From the NCBI RefSeq assembly GCF_010015585.1, contig NW_022985082.1:363150-427149 (forward strand): a stretch of DNA of 64,000 nt, read 5' to 3'. Shown one piece after another: positions 41,549 through 52,890 of the stretch. The notes below the pieces were generated by a model. It was not told where the DNA came from. It saw only the letters and a program-made list of their open reading frames with translations, and did not search any database. Position 1 is the first letter of the stretch, and the number at the start of each line of letters is the position of its first letter. This stretch comes from Eremomyces bilateralis CBS 781.70 (lineage: Eukaryota > Ascomycota > Dothideomycetes > Eremomycetales > Eremomycetaceae). The position numbers and the translations under genes are program-made.

Positions 41549-44034
41549 ATGGGCGATTTCAGGGCTAAACTCCAGCAACGCACCAAGCAGTTGATGCGAA
41601 GGGTGTCCAGCTCGAATGAAGAAACCCCAGGAGCGTCCAAATCCCATTCTACATCCATCCCTCCACGAACTCAAGATGCCTCCACTTCGACTGAATCTTA
41701 CACTCCCATCAACCCAATGAAACCCATCAACTCTCCATCCTCACCTTCCGTTCCCCATGATCAACAGTCTCCCTTTGCCAAATCCCCTTCCGAGGACTTG
41801 AGTGTGGCCAAAACCAGGGCTGAAGGAGGTGTCGATGTTGTCCCATCAAGCTCCACAAATCCGCGTCCGACTCCGCAGGATTTCCATGTCGATCCCATAG
41901 ATTCCTCGCCGAAGACATCAACTGCCAGCCCACAAGTCATTCGCAGAGACACCGTCGAATCGAAAGATCACCAACCCGGCTACCTCAGTGTTCCTTCGGT
42001 CCCATCACCAGCGATCACCGTAGTCTCGGGAGGTCGATTGCCTCAATTGAGAGAACTGACCTTGGGAAGTCCCACTCCGGGATCTGATCCAGATTCTGAT
42101 CCACCGCCAGCTGAACAGACATCCACGGCCCAAAACCCGCGCCGCAAGAAGCTGCAGTTTGTCTCGAGTTCTGAATCCTCACTTAAATCCAAATCGGCTG
42201 CACGAATACTCGCTGAGGCCCCGGAGCAGTTACTGAGGAAACAATCCCTAGTTTCCAGTTCGAACGCGCATTTCATCAAAACGCTTCTTGAAGACGAATC
42301 CGCAATCGCGAACCCAGACGAGCAGCAGCGCTATATCACAGCCATGACAAAAGAACTACATCGGAAGATCTGGGTGAAGCGGCCCGGAGCGTCTCCGACG
42401 CTGGTGCAGATTCGAGAGAACGACCTGATGGACGGTGTACGGGAGATGATCTTAAAAAAGTATGCAAATTCGCTAGGCCGATACTTCGACGCTCCCGACA
42501 TCACGCTCCGAATCGTCGCGAGAGACGATCCATCTTTAGAACAGACGCTGGGACCTGACGAAGAAATCTGTCGAACCCTCGATACCTACTACCCTGGCGG
42601 GCAAACTGTCGATGAGGCCCTCATTATCGACGTCCCCCATCGGCGCACGCCTCGACAGTCTCCCCGACCTACACAAATCGTCTACTACGACGACCAGTCC
42701 CGCCCATTCGAACATGGCGGCGACTACTTCCCACCTATGCCTCCGAACGTCCCCTCTCCTGCCGCAATCACCTCCACCTCCCACGAAAGCCGACACTCTC
42801 GAGATCTATCCTTATCACAAACCCACAGCAACCATAGCCACTCCCACAGCCTCGGCCACAGCTCCTTCGACCAAACCCGCTCCATGACCGTCCTCTCCAC
42901 CGGCCAAGTTCCCCCTCTCCCCTCCCCTGGCGGAACCCGACGTAGCCACCTCACCCGCCCCGGCCGCCCGGCCAACGTTCGCCAACCCACGGCTTCTCCC
43001 ACCGCACTCGCCAACCCTCACCGCTCTTCCCGCCCACACGATTCCGGCGATCTGGCACCCGCCCCTGCCATCATCTCAACCCCTCCAACCGAACACCCTC
43101 CCACAGCCGCCCAACCGACCTCCCGCCCCACAACCCCACGCGTATCATCTCCGCGACCAAAAGGCCGGCGCCGAATGAGACTTCGACCCGACGGAACCAA
43201 CTCGGCTGCCACCACACCCGCGCCCATGTCTCTCTCCATCCCGACGATCGAAACGTCCGTGCCGCCGATCAACGTGCTAATCGTCGAAGACAATCACATC
43301 AACCTGAAGCTGCTCGAGCAATTCATCCGCCGCCTCAAGGTACGATGGGCGAGCGCACAGAACGGGCGGGAAGCCGTGAACAAGTGGCGAACCGGCGGGT
43401 TCCATCTGGTGCTGATGGACATCCAGCTGCCGATCATGAGCGGGCTAGAAGCCACGAAGGAGATTCGGCGACTCGAGCGGGTGAACGGCATCGGGGTGCT
43501 GGCGAACTCGACGCCGACGCCCGGGGAGGAGAAGAGTGTGAGCGAGGGCGGTTTGGGGAACGTGGTGCCGACGTCGTTGCTCGGCGAGGATAAGGATAAG
43601 GCGGTGTCCGGGAGCGGCGAGATGGGGAGGAAGCTGAAGGAGGGGGATAAGTTGGTGGATCGGAGCTTGTTTAAGAGTCCCGTTATTATCGTCGCGTTGA
43701 CGGCGAGTAATCTGCAGAGCGATCGACATGAGGCGTTGGCGGCGGGGTGTAATGATTTCTTGACAAAGGTACGCATCTCTCTCTTTCCTCTCTCTCCATC
43801 CTCCAAGCCTGCGAGTGCACTTTGCCCTAATTTCCCCCCTTCATTTCTTACCAGCTCTGCTCACTTTGATGTCTGCTAACTGTCGCTTCACAGCCCGTCA
43901 ATTTCGTCTGGCTCGAACGCAAAGTCAAGGAATGGGGCTGCATGCAAGCGCTCATCGACTTCGACGGCTGGCGCAAATGGAAGGATTTCAGCCAGAACGA
44001 CGAGGGTGCCGAGAAGAAGAAAGAGGAGAAGTAG
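41549..44034 (+). CDS. sskA: Ssk1-type response regulator of the HOG stress pathway
   Basis: Exons 41549-43768 and 43894-44034 give 786 residues; the 125-base intron has GTACGC, GCTAAC and CACAG. The start is the first ATG in the frame (MGDFRAKLQQRTKQL); the frame is open upstream but without ATG. The long N-terminal part is Ser/Pro-rich and disordered. The receiver domain begins at about 574: INVLIVEDNHINLKLLEQFI (acid pair E580/D581), HLVLMDIQLPIMSG with the phospho-acceptor D624, then a 55-residue Gly/Ser/Lys insertion, VIIVALTAS, and FLTK | PVNFVWLERKVKEWGCMQALID, where the conserved Lys is the last codon of exon 1. The insertion and the PVNFVWLERKVKEWGCMQALID end are characteristic of Ssk1/Mcs4. 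In the family this protein receives phosphate via Sln1-Ypd1-type relays and activates the SskB MAPKKK, controlling osmotic and oxidative stress response. Confidence 0.95.
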
Positions 44035-44495
44035 ATTGCGGAGTTCTCGCACCACGGACCGGCATAAACGAGCATCGGTATTACTTTTTCACCCTTCATT
44101 TTGAAGCAGGTTCTTTTCATGTCATCACATTCCCCTACCGGACCTGGTGGTCCGGGATGGCGGCGTTTAATTCGCTGGTAGCGTTTTGAGGGTTGGTGTG
44201 TCATTTATGATGGGCAGCGCCTGAGGTTATGGGGATGTAAAAGTCTGTTGCACGCTCGAACACGATAAGTCTTATTTGCTATTTTCAAGCGTTTTACTCG
44301 TATCTGAACAGATGCTGTTCGGATTTGTCTTATTAGCATTCTTGATGGGGTTCTAGAGCATTTTTGCCGGGCAACAACAGGCTAGAAAGAACATGCATTG
44401 GCACTTCAAGCTCCGTCCGACGTTCTCACAATATCAGAGTCCTAAATGGCCTCTATTGTTCTTATCACCTATCCTCTACCGACTTCCAACCCCCT
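44035..44495. other. Convergent 3' regions of sskA and acetylesterase
   Basis: About 460 bases between two converging genes. No coding or repeat signal recognised. Confidence 0.5.
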
Positions 44496-45257
44496 TCAGA
44501 CAGTCTTCCCCGCCTTTATCGCCTGACTCACCGCCGCATCCTCCTTAAAAAACCCCTTCGTCTCCGGATACTTCGCCACGATCAAATCCGCCACCATCCT
44601 CCCAAACAACTTACTCCCCTTCGCATTCACATGTGTATTATCCCCGCTCTTCAACGCATACGCTGTATTCACCTTTGTCCCCACCTTATTCACATACTCC
44701 GTGCTCGCCCCGTTCAAATCTATCCACCATGCTCCCGCCTTCTCCGCTGCCGCCACCGTCGCCTTGTTCTCCTCCGCGAAGGTCTCCTTCACCTTCGCCC
44801 CGTTAAACGACCGCCGCGTCAACGGCGTCACCAAGATCGGCACTCCCCCGGCCTTCTTCACTTCGCCGGCCATCTTCTGCAGGTTCGCGCCGTACTGTGC
44901 GATACTGATTTTCTTGTCGGGCTTCTGGTCATTGTGCCCGAACTGGATCGTCACGTACACCTGCTTCTTCCCCGCGACGCTCTTCGCTTCCTTGAGCACC
45001 TCGTCCCAATACCCGTCACTGCGGTAGGAGACTGTCGTGCGCCCGTTGTGGCCGAGGTTCTTCCCCGTGGCCGGCGGCTGGAGGTAGGCGAGGAAGCCGT
45101 TGCCCCAGCCGCCGCCGCCGGAGGATTGGGGCGCGGTGGTGCTGTCGCCGGCGAGGAGGAAGTGGGCGGGGAGGGCGGCGGCGTTTGCTTTGGGAGAAGG
45201 GAGGGAGAAGGTGGGGGAGGAGAGGAGGAAAAGCGGGAGGAGGGACAGGAGATGCAT
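44496..45257 (-). CDS. Rhamnogalacturonan acetylesterase (SGNH hydrolase, CE12-like), secreted
   Basis: Start ATG at 45255-45257 is chosen because it opens directly with a signal peptide (MHLLSLLPLFLLSSPTFSLP); the frame stays open further upstream, but those residues are not secretory. The 253-residue protein has all SGNH blocks: LLAGDSTTAPQ with nucleophile S39, SSGGGGWGNGFL, VYVTIQFGHNDQKP (Asn109, block III) and SGDNTHVNAKG with the D206/H209 pair. These are the marks of rhamnogalacturonan acetylesterases, which remove acetyl groups from the pectin hairy-region backbone outside the cell. No carbohydrate-binding module is attached. It converges with sskA. Confidence 0.9.
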   Translation of the reverse strand: MHLLSLLPLFLLSSPTFSLPSPKANAAALPAHFLLAGDSTTAPQSSGGGGWGNGFLAYLQPPATGKNLGHNGRTTVSYRSDGYWDEVLKEAKSVAGKKQVYVTIQFGHNDQKPDKKISIAQYGANLQKMAGEVKKAGGVPILVTPLTRRSFNGAKVKETFAEENKATVAAAEKAGAWWIDLNGASTEYVNKVGTKVNTAYALKSGDNTHVNAKGSKLFGRMVADLIVAKYPETKGFFKEDAAVSQAIKAGKTV

Positions 45258-46023
45258 TGTGGGCGAATTGATGTGGCCTTGAGAGTATAGCGAGGAACAT
45301 ATTTGGAGATCGATGCGGCGATCTGGTGGCATTAATACTAGTGGGGAGAGGGCGTGGCATGGGTTATATGGATGGAATAATGGATGGAATAATGGACAGG
45401 GAAAGCTTAATTTAACGCACGCTTCATTAATCTCGAGCAACACTATCACTATACCTCAGTTGATACTCTAAGAAGTTAAATCTGCCGGTCCTAATCCTTG
45501 TGCTTCCGTATTATTATTAGTTACCATCGTGATGTAGAATTGGTCCATGGTTTAGCCGCTCCTACATTCGAGGATGCCCACCTTCTCCACTGACCCACAG
45601 GCTATGGTACAACTCTTGATAAACACACCCACAGTCAGACTCAGTTTTATCGAACTATTTTGAACCTTTCCTCCGCTCCCAATATGGTCGGCCTTGCTAG
45701 CGCTTTGGTGGTGTCGATGACCGGACTGGTCGTAGAGAATGAGATGTTGGTACTTCAAAGCTCTCAGGGTCATGTAATGTTCAAGTATGGAGGGAGTCAA
45801 GCTGTACATGCGTTGAAACCGAGGGGCCCATACTTGGAAGCCAGAGGTATGAGAGTAAGGTACCAAATGGAAACATTTATATCACGAATTGTTCAATTTC
45901 AAGCTGACCTTGTGCCACTATCCTAGTTGGTAATACACTTCTCGATTGAACTTTTTGGATCTCCTGCGTTGGCTGCCCAAATTCCTGCAGCATACTGTGT
46001 CGTGCATAGGTCCGGTATTTTGC
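45258..46023. other. Intergenic region, no gene supported
   Basis: About 770 bases holding the acetylesterase promoter at its left and the downstream edge of the BTB array at its right. Short frames at 45552-45926 overlap each other on both strands and show no domain. Confidence 0.5.
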
Positions 46024-47149
46024 TCACTCATTCTCCTCAGCCTCCTCCTCCCCGCCGTCCCCTGGTTGATGGTCGGTATCATCGCAATTGATCGCACCAG
46101 AGTATGACTCGACCATGATGCATGGAAGGCACAGGCATGGCATCTTGTCCGGGGTGGCAAACCACTCGAATACCAGCGCCAGATGGGTGGCCTTCAATCC
46201 GTTGCGGGGATGGACCTCTTTGTCGCACTTCGTGCATGGCTGTGGAGGCTCAATGAGAGTAGTGAGCATGCTCTCTATCATCCTAATGATGGAATAATAA
46301 GGAGTATGCCGATTCTTCGCTTGCTGGTCCATAATTTGAATCAGGTATGACTCGGCAGTACCAGTTGTCGAGTCACAGTCACAGGCAGTTGGAGCCTCGG
46401 AGAGCTGGATGTTTTCCCGCTAGTGGTCTATAAAACTATCCTTCATAGCGGTTTTCAAATCTTGAAGTAGGCCTTGGCTGGTGTGTTAGTACCCTGTGCA
46501 TTTATCCCAGTTGAATGACTTACAGAAAATTTGAAAGTCAAAACACTCCTAGTGCCGCTCCTCGAAGTCAAAGATTGAGTGCCCCATTACAATTGCTAGC
46601 TAACGAGCATAAGCTTGGAAATTCTTCGCATCATCCACAGTATATGTAATTCTAAGCGAGTCTATCATCTCGTGGCTTGAGGGGCAAACAATATTCGCTG
46701 ACCCTGGCTTCGAGAGCGCTTCATAGCTCGGTAGTCCCGGTAGAAGTTTATACTGCTCCAACCAGCAGTCGGGTTGCGCCCTGGATGACATACATTGCCC
46801 TATACGCTTCGGCCATTTCGGTAACGTCAACCATGGCCTCCGTTCCTTCGACTTGCTTCAGCCAGCCGGGGATAAGATGAATGGCTTTGAGGAAGGATTC
46901 CATTGCCACGGCACCCTCTTCGGGGAGGTTACCATAATCTTCTTGAGGTCGGATTTCAAGACTTAGTCGCCCTAGTTGTCTTCCCCCTTCCGATCATTGG
47001 ATTCAATTTCCGGTTGATCCCCTTTCCGTTGCAACTCCAGTTTGTCCCTCAATATGGAAGACGCTCCCCTCAGGTCCGACGACCAAAATAAGATCTCCTT
47101 CGGGGTCGATAACTACTCGGTCAGAAGGATTGTTGCCGTTGTCTTCCAT
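46024..47149 (-). pseudogene. BTB/POZ-domain gene, array copy A, heavily decayed
   Basis: ATG at 47147-47149 opens the family's start (VVIDPEGDLILVVGPEG). The rest of the BTB part is spread over more than one frame (LPEEGAVAMESFLKAIHLIP, then SSHEMIDSLRITYT) with stops. In the later part in-frame TAG codons at 46600-46602, 46549-46551 and 46420-46422 interrupt otherwise alignable sequence (LAIVMGHSIFDFEE, QGLLQDLKTAMKDSFID). The C-terminal exon with PCTKCDKEVHP and MPCLCLPCI (a Cys-rich pair) is still open and ends at 46024. The same order of parts is seen in copies B-D. At least three of the stops could come from CAG by a C to T change. Not expected to make a full protein. Confidence 0.75.
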
Positions 47150-47755
47150 GGTTCCAATTGGATGAGTCTTAAGGGCGTGGCCAATAGCCAGCAATAAGGA
47201 AGTTTTTCAGAAAGATAAAGCGAGGTTATTTGTTTGCCTTTCTGACTAACTATATTCTGTTCTATATAATATTTAAGATCAACACTCTACATAGCGGTCT
47301 CTCATGTCTGAAACGACTGAACCCGATCACTGTTTCTACAACAGGAGAAGAAAGGAATTCTATAGCTTGTGATTCGTTGGTCACACAGAGATCTTTATAT
47401 TCCTCGTTATTATAACAAGTACTACAGTCAGCTTCTTTAAGTTTGCAAACTGCTTTCTTGTACGTAACTAGAGGTTTCACAACTTCTTAGTAAGTTTGGT
47501 TCAGTACGCCAATGCCCATTTACGCGAACTTTCCGAGATCTTAGAACCATCTGACGTTGATTACAATCAGATATATCCTACCAATGGCCCATATGACATG
47601 AAACAGTTGGCAATTCCTTGACTTAAACCCTTATATATTTGGCTTATAATGCACTACTATAGTCAGAGGGGTGTAGAAAGGTACAACCTATAAGAAACCG
47701 CAACATGAAGGACCTGCTCCCAGAAGCATTCCAACAGTTCAATTTCTTTGCCAGA
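47150..47755. other. Spacer between BTB copies A and B
   Basis: About 600 AT-rich bases, including TATATAATATTTAAGATC near 47263. No gene supported. Confidence 0.5.
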
Positions 47756-48962
47756 CTAGGCAGCTTCAAGTTGGTCGTCAGAACTAGCTACTGTATCAGA
47801 ATCAGGCGATCCTTCACTGTCTGAATCGGAGTGAACACTATAAGCATCGCTGTCATGTTCCCCACAGTCGATTGCATCCTCAAAATCGCCGTCACGGATG
47901 CAAGCGGCACATAGATTGGGCATATCATCGTAGGCAGCAAGCCATTCTGAAACCATGTCACGATGAATAGCCTTGTAATTAGGAACGGGGTGGAAGGCAT
48001 CCAGTTTGCATGGCCACGGTAATCTCTGGGGGTAGCAGTCCAGGATCGATGTCATGAAACTGAGAAGCGAGTCATTTCGTGCCAATGGATGGCGCGCAGT
48101 ATAGGGCAACGGTAGATTCCAGGTTTTGATATATTCCCGCCGAAGAGTAACTTTGCACTAGCAGCCTTCACAGGCAAGCAAAAGTTCATGCATTCCGACC
48201 TCGGATAGTTCCCGAGATTCCAAGAATCCAACGGTCGTTCTCTTCCTCATCTCCTGAAGCAAGTCTGCATGTACACTGTCAGTTTATCCACTCAAGTTCA
48301 CGGGGTGAATGGGGGTCCCCATATAGGACATGGTCTGGCAGGGCATCCATGGCCGTTTCTAAGTGAAGGCTGATAAATGGCAAATCCGAGAGCAAACGTA
48401 GATGTTTCGCAATGTGGCTAAACTGATCGTCCAAACGTGTGATGTAGGCAGCGCCCAGCCAGTTCAGAAGTTTCGTAGATATCGGTGACTTTTCACCGTC
48501 AGATTCGTCGGTCGAGCGGCCCAACTTGTTGAGAGTCTCTATTGTCGGTGGAATCGGCAGCTCCTCGTCTAGCCAAGCCTTCATCGGCAGCCGAATCGAG
48601 TGGGTAGAATGATTCTTCTCGGCAGCGATGGCAATTTCCAAAATGTCATCCCCACGTGGACGTTTTCGATCGGAATCGGCCAAGACATGATGAATACATC
48701 AGCAGAGAAACCCTATGGCAAGGAGAGAGTCGTCGGGGAGATCAACTCTCTTGATTTGAAGATTGGAATCCATATCCTGGCCCTTCCGAGAGCTTGGACT
48801 GAGCATTTTGTTGAATGTTGAGGAGGCCTTCTTCATCAGGCCTGAGTGTACCCGAATTTCTGTCCGCAGTCCTCCTCCAACAGCGAGGGTAAGGTCACCT
48901 TCGGGGTCCACGATGGGGAGGTCATGTTGCGGCTGGTCGATTTTCATCTCCGTGTCCGCCAT
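47756..48962 (-). pseudogene. BTB/POZ-domain gene, array copy B, two nonsense codons
   Basis: ATG at 48960-48962. The BTB part reads IVDPEGDLTLAVGGG, TEIRVHSGLMKKASSTFNKML and VDLPDDSLLAIGFLC, then TGA at 48699-48701. The same frame then resumes immediately (CIHHVLADSDRKRP) and continues through the helical second domain (ILEIAIAAEKNHSTHS, LDDQFSHIAKHLRLL) to 48279. After a short intron-like interval a last exon (LLQEMRKRTTVGFLES, TAG at 48158-48160, then LLSFMTSILDCYPQ, MPNLCAACIRD, acidic Asp/Ser tail) ends at 47756. Both stops sit at points where CGA and CAG would fit the alignment. This is the least damaged copy and could be a polymorphic null allele or recent pseudogene. Confidence 0.78.
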
Positions 48963-49663
48963 CGCTGTGGTTGTAAGGCCCCTGGGCTGTCTGATTGACC
49001 GGAGAGAAAATTCCTTCGTCTCATTGTACTTTAAATGTGTTTTACTTTGCTTTACTTTCAGCTGTCGTCTTCCTATCCGGTCAAAAGCTCAGAGGTGCCC
49101 TTACGTGACGGAGTTCTAAAAATAACGTGCTCACTGAAGCCATATCAGGTACAAGTGCCTAGGACAAGCGCCCACTGCATGGTCTGTATGGCACTGTGGC
49201 TGGGTTTGGCCCTATTCAATATTCAGCTCTGTCTTGTTTATCTCAATAGCAAGGCTCGGGGAATAAAGGGCGCAATTGGTGGCCAATGGAACGGAGCGAT
49301 GGGAACCATTTTCACGGATGCAAGATGTGAGTCATGCACTATGGCAATGCGCCTAGCCATTCACTAGAGGCAGCAACGCGGCCGCTACGGAGACTTATAT
49401 TGAATTTCAATTGGGTGCTTCTCCGTTTCTGCTCCGCTTCTGAATCTCGCTCCACGTTTGGAGTTGCTTGGATGATCGCAACATCTCGATTTCGCCTGTT
49501 TGGTCTGATTCAATCGTTCCTAAAATGCAATAGATCCATCCTGAAAGCTCTTCCGCGACCCAAATGGGTGCCATTGCTTCGACGTTTCATCTTTTGGTGA
49601 TCATCAACGTCGGACAGCAGATTATCTTGCTGAGGGATTCCTCTCTTAGGCCTTTCAGGCTGG
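48963..49663. other. Spacer between BTB copies B and C
   Basis: About 700 bases. Plus-strand frames at 49035-49367 and 49334-49600 have no domain and are not called. Confidence 0.5.
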
Positions 49664-50790
49664 CTAATAATGCTTATGCGGTTGGAGAGAGTTTTCAAAC
49701 AGTCCCTTGCGTACGCATATGAGGCATATTCCTGGTAGCTCTTCTAAGTCCGCAAGCCATTCGGCCATCAGAGCTGGGAGCACAAGTTCGTAGTCGGGAA
49801 TTCCATGATCTTTCTCCTCGCAGAGAGGGTCATCATACATCGGTTCAAGGCCGTTCTGCAATAGGTGGTCCATCAGAGACAGCAATGATTGGAATGGGTT
49901 TTGAGATCCCTCCGTGGTCAAGTGCCTGGTCAAGTTTGCTCGGTAGGCCCCCCAAGCTCATGGGCCCAACTGCATTCAGTGCATTGGAAACGGCTTTGCC
50001 CGTGGAGGGTGTCCATGTATTGTACCAGAAAGGTGATGAAATTGCTCTTCATGTTGGTTTTCAGATCCTGGAGCAGGGCTGTAACCCGTATCAGCGTTGC
50101 GTCTGGTTACCGGAAACTCTAACCTACAAATGAGTTGCCATGGAATAAAATCCATTATATGATTTCCAGCTCTTTGAAAGCTTAGGAAGGACGCATCCAT
50201 AACTAAGCAGAGGTGCTTAGAGATGTCTTCGAACCGGATCTTTTCATCCATCACATATGCGCAGACCAGGTAGTCCATGATATCGCGAGCCGTTTGATCC
50301 TTTTTGGGAAAACATGTTTTTTTTAAGTAGTATCCCCCGTCCTCCATTCCTATGGAATTTCCCAGGTTCCCTGACCGGAGTGTTTTTATACTTGGGATTC
50401 TTGGGAGCTTAGTATGCAGCCAACGGTCTGCAACGCATTGGATTACCGGCGTCATCTGGTATTTATCCGCCGTCACCGCGATATCCAGCAGCAACTCGCC
50501 CGACATGTATGTTTTCCGAATCTCAATATCATGGTAAAGGCACCGGCAGATAAAGAGTATTGCGCGAGGATCATCATCTGGGAGTTCGATTGACTTCGGG
50601 GTGCCCGACGCAGCACCAACGTCCAGCTGTCCTTCTTTAAAATTCGGGCCAAGCATGACATTGAAAACAGGCGATGCCTTCTTCAAAAGAAAGAATGGAC
50701 TTGGAGTATATCCTTGAACGAGCGGCCTGTTACCAGGTGTAGGTCACCGTCATGGTCAAGGATAGTTGTCTCATGGGGATATTCACCCAT
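49664..50790 (-). pseudogene. BTB/POZ-domain gene, array copy C, two frameshifts
   Basis: ATG at 50788-50790 (MGEYPHETTILDHDGDLHLV). After VHSFF the frame is lost by one missing base in a T run near 50685-50690, and the domain continues in another frame: KKASPVFNVMLGPNFKEGQ, IELPDDDPRAILFICRCLYHDI, LLLDIAVTADKYQMTPVIQCVADRWL, FEDISKHLCLVMDASFLSF. An intron (50127-50079, GTAGGT to TACAG) leads to ALLQDLKTNMKSNF and FQCTECSWAHELGG. A second shift at a G run near 49948-49953 then moves to TRHLTTEGSQNPFQSLLSLMDHLL and LPGICLICVRKGLFE, ending at 49664. Both lesions are in homopolymers, so assembly error has to be excluded. Confidence 0.75.
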
Positions 50791-51514
50791 CGCGGTTTAT
50801 TTTGAAGCGACTAGAGTTCGGAGGTATTGTAAATAGCATGTGACAAGTTTGCAATAGACCTTGTGGTAAGAATATAGATTGAAATATTTCAAGGTAGGTT
50901 GGTATTAGTAGCAGCGGAAGTTGGTTCATCAATTGAGATGCACGTTGTGAGTTGTCGGGGGCTGGATGAATGAATGATAGACCTGGGACCGGGTTATTTA
51001 CGAGTAACTATGCATATTAGTTAATTCTGTGCACTGGTAACCAGGGTAACAGCCCGGTAACTTACCATCGGATTCTACCAAAAGATTCAAATAATTACCA
51101 TTCTAGAAGAAAACTGAGGGTTTCTCTCCCCCACTTTAGCGCCAGCCAAGTATAAGGAGAGCCTGAAAATCACTATGCCCGATTAAGTTGCGACTATTAA
51201 CCCGGTTCTGTGTGGTCAGAGTATCTGTATATTCAATTTTATAACAACTATGGATAGGGGATATTTGATGAATGATGCTATTTCCACGACTGTAGGCATC
51301 TCCATTGCTAAATCCGATACCAATCCTCATCGAACCATACCCTTCGCTGTATGCGTATATATGAAACCTTTTCTGCTTTCGATGCTCTGCCCACTGTCTT
51401 TGGATCATGAAATCTGCCCGTTCATCGATAATCCGGAACCTTATTCCCTTCAAGTCCGATATTAAGTGAATCATCCTTTCCGAGTAGGTTATCGTAATGT
51501 AATCTGGATCGATA
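50791..51514. other. Spacer between BTB copies C and D
   Basis: About 720 bases. A minus-strand frame at 51136-51618 overlaps the end of copy D and shows no domain. No gene supported. Confidence 0.5.
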
Positions 51515-52669
51515 TTAGGAAAGAAAATCAACCAAAGCGCCCCAGACCCCAACCAGCTTGTCAGGGTGCGACATGTAAACCCCTTTTCTCTGAGTGGCGT
51601 TAAGTGCGTTGGCAACATCTCCTCCCACGAAACACTGAAGGCATATCCGAGATTGCCGAGATTGCTTCAGCCACTTATTCACCACGGCAACATGAGCCAT
51701 ATCGTAGTCTGGTCGACTATGTCCTCCACACCTTAGAGGGCAATGCCCCAGCTTCTTAATCTCCATTGCCATGAGATTTTGCAAGAAGGAAAGGATAGAG
51801 TGTTCCCCCCACTCAGTATACAATCCGGGCTCAAATGCTGCGACTGCATCCATGTATGCGCTTTATGCATGCTTCGGCCATCCGCATGCACTGCATGGTG
51901 TCAATCCGGAGCGCAGAGAGTTGATGACGGTTTTCAAGAGACGTAATAGCTGGGGTTGTAGCTGGAATCGTAGCGCTTGAAGTAGGCCTATCCAAATCAA
52001 TGACCATTCGAGCGCTCTATCTGTTGTGACTTACAGAGGAGACCCCACGGAACCACATCGGATATTCTCTTAGGTACCAAATTCACGATAGATCCTTGAT
52101 GTTCATGGCATAGCGAGCGAGAGATCTTGTTGAAATGATCGCCATCCTTGAAAAGGTATGCCGCTGCCAATTTATCAAGAAGCTCCACAACCTCCTCAAC
52201 GTCAATGTTTGAAAAGTCCCAATTTGGAGCGTCCACATTAGGAAGTACTATGATAAATGAGGGAACTGACAACCAATGGTGGAGCATTGGCTTTATCGCC
52301 TCAAAAGTATCGTATCTGTCCGCCGCGATGACCACCGGCAACCGTTGCAGCGAAGGCATATAGAGCGAAGGTAGCCTGTGGTGGATGATTCTGCATAGAA
52401 CCTCGATAGCATTAGGGTTGTCTTCCGGCAATAGACTCTCCTTGGGATGGTCAGAATCGAGATTTTGACCTTTCCTTGAAGTTGGGGCCTAGTTTGGCTT
52501 TGAAGACAGAGGACGCCTGTCGGAGAAATAAGGAGTGCACACGAATTCGAACCATGTGTTCCTTAGACCCGACGATGAGGATGAAATTCCCTTCCGGTGC
52601 CAAGTTGACAAGGCGTGGTGCAATTGGAGTACTCTCCATCGACTCCGATGATCTAGCTCGAGAAGGCAT
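51515..52669 (-). pseudogene. BTB/POZ-domain gene, array copy D, one frameshift and one nonsense codon
   Basis: ATG at 52667-52669 (MPSRARSSES). The BTB part runs LVNLAPEGNFILIVGSKEH, VRIRVHSLFLRQASSVFKAKLGPNFKE, then one extra A near 52476-52482 shifts the frame, after which MPEDNPNAIEVLCRIIHH, VVIAADRYDTFEAIKPML and FNKISRSLCHEHQG continue to 52035. An intron (52034-51988, GTAAGT to ATAG) leads to GLLQALRFQLQPQLL and a Cys pair (PCSACGW). An in-frame TAA follows and then MDAVAAFEPGLYTEW and ICLQCFVGG to the stop at 51515. A purine-rich plus strand (pyrimidine-rich on the coding strand) upstream of the ATG looks like an intact promoter. Confidence 0.75.
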
Positions 52670-52689
52670 CTCTACATAATAGATGTGTG

Positions 52690-52890
52690 AGTGATGGAGA
52701 GTTTCCGGTTTCCCGCGTGATGACGAGTAGAGAAGTGAAATTGAGGAGACGAGGTGGAGAAGTGAGAGGGAGAAGGTGGAGGAGGAGCCGGTGGGAGAAG
52801 TGAGATGAGAGAAGGAGATGAGAAGTGAAGCGGGGGAGTGAGAAGGGAGAAAGAAGTTAAATAGTAAATAAGAAGTGAGGTCGAAGCCAG
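52690..52890 (-). promoter_or_regulatory. Pyrimidine-rich promoter tract of BTB copy D
   Basis: About 200 bases that are almost purely purine on the plus strand (GAGAAG-type repeats), hence a CT-rich tract directly upstream of the minus-strand ATG at 52669. This is a common feature of fungal promoters. Confidence 0.4.
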
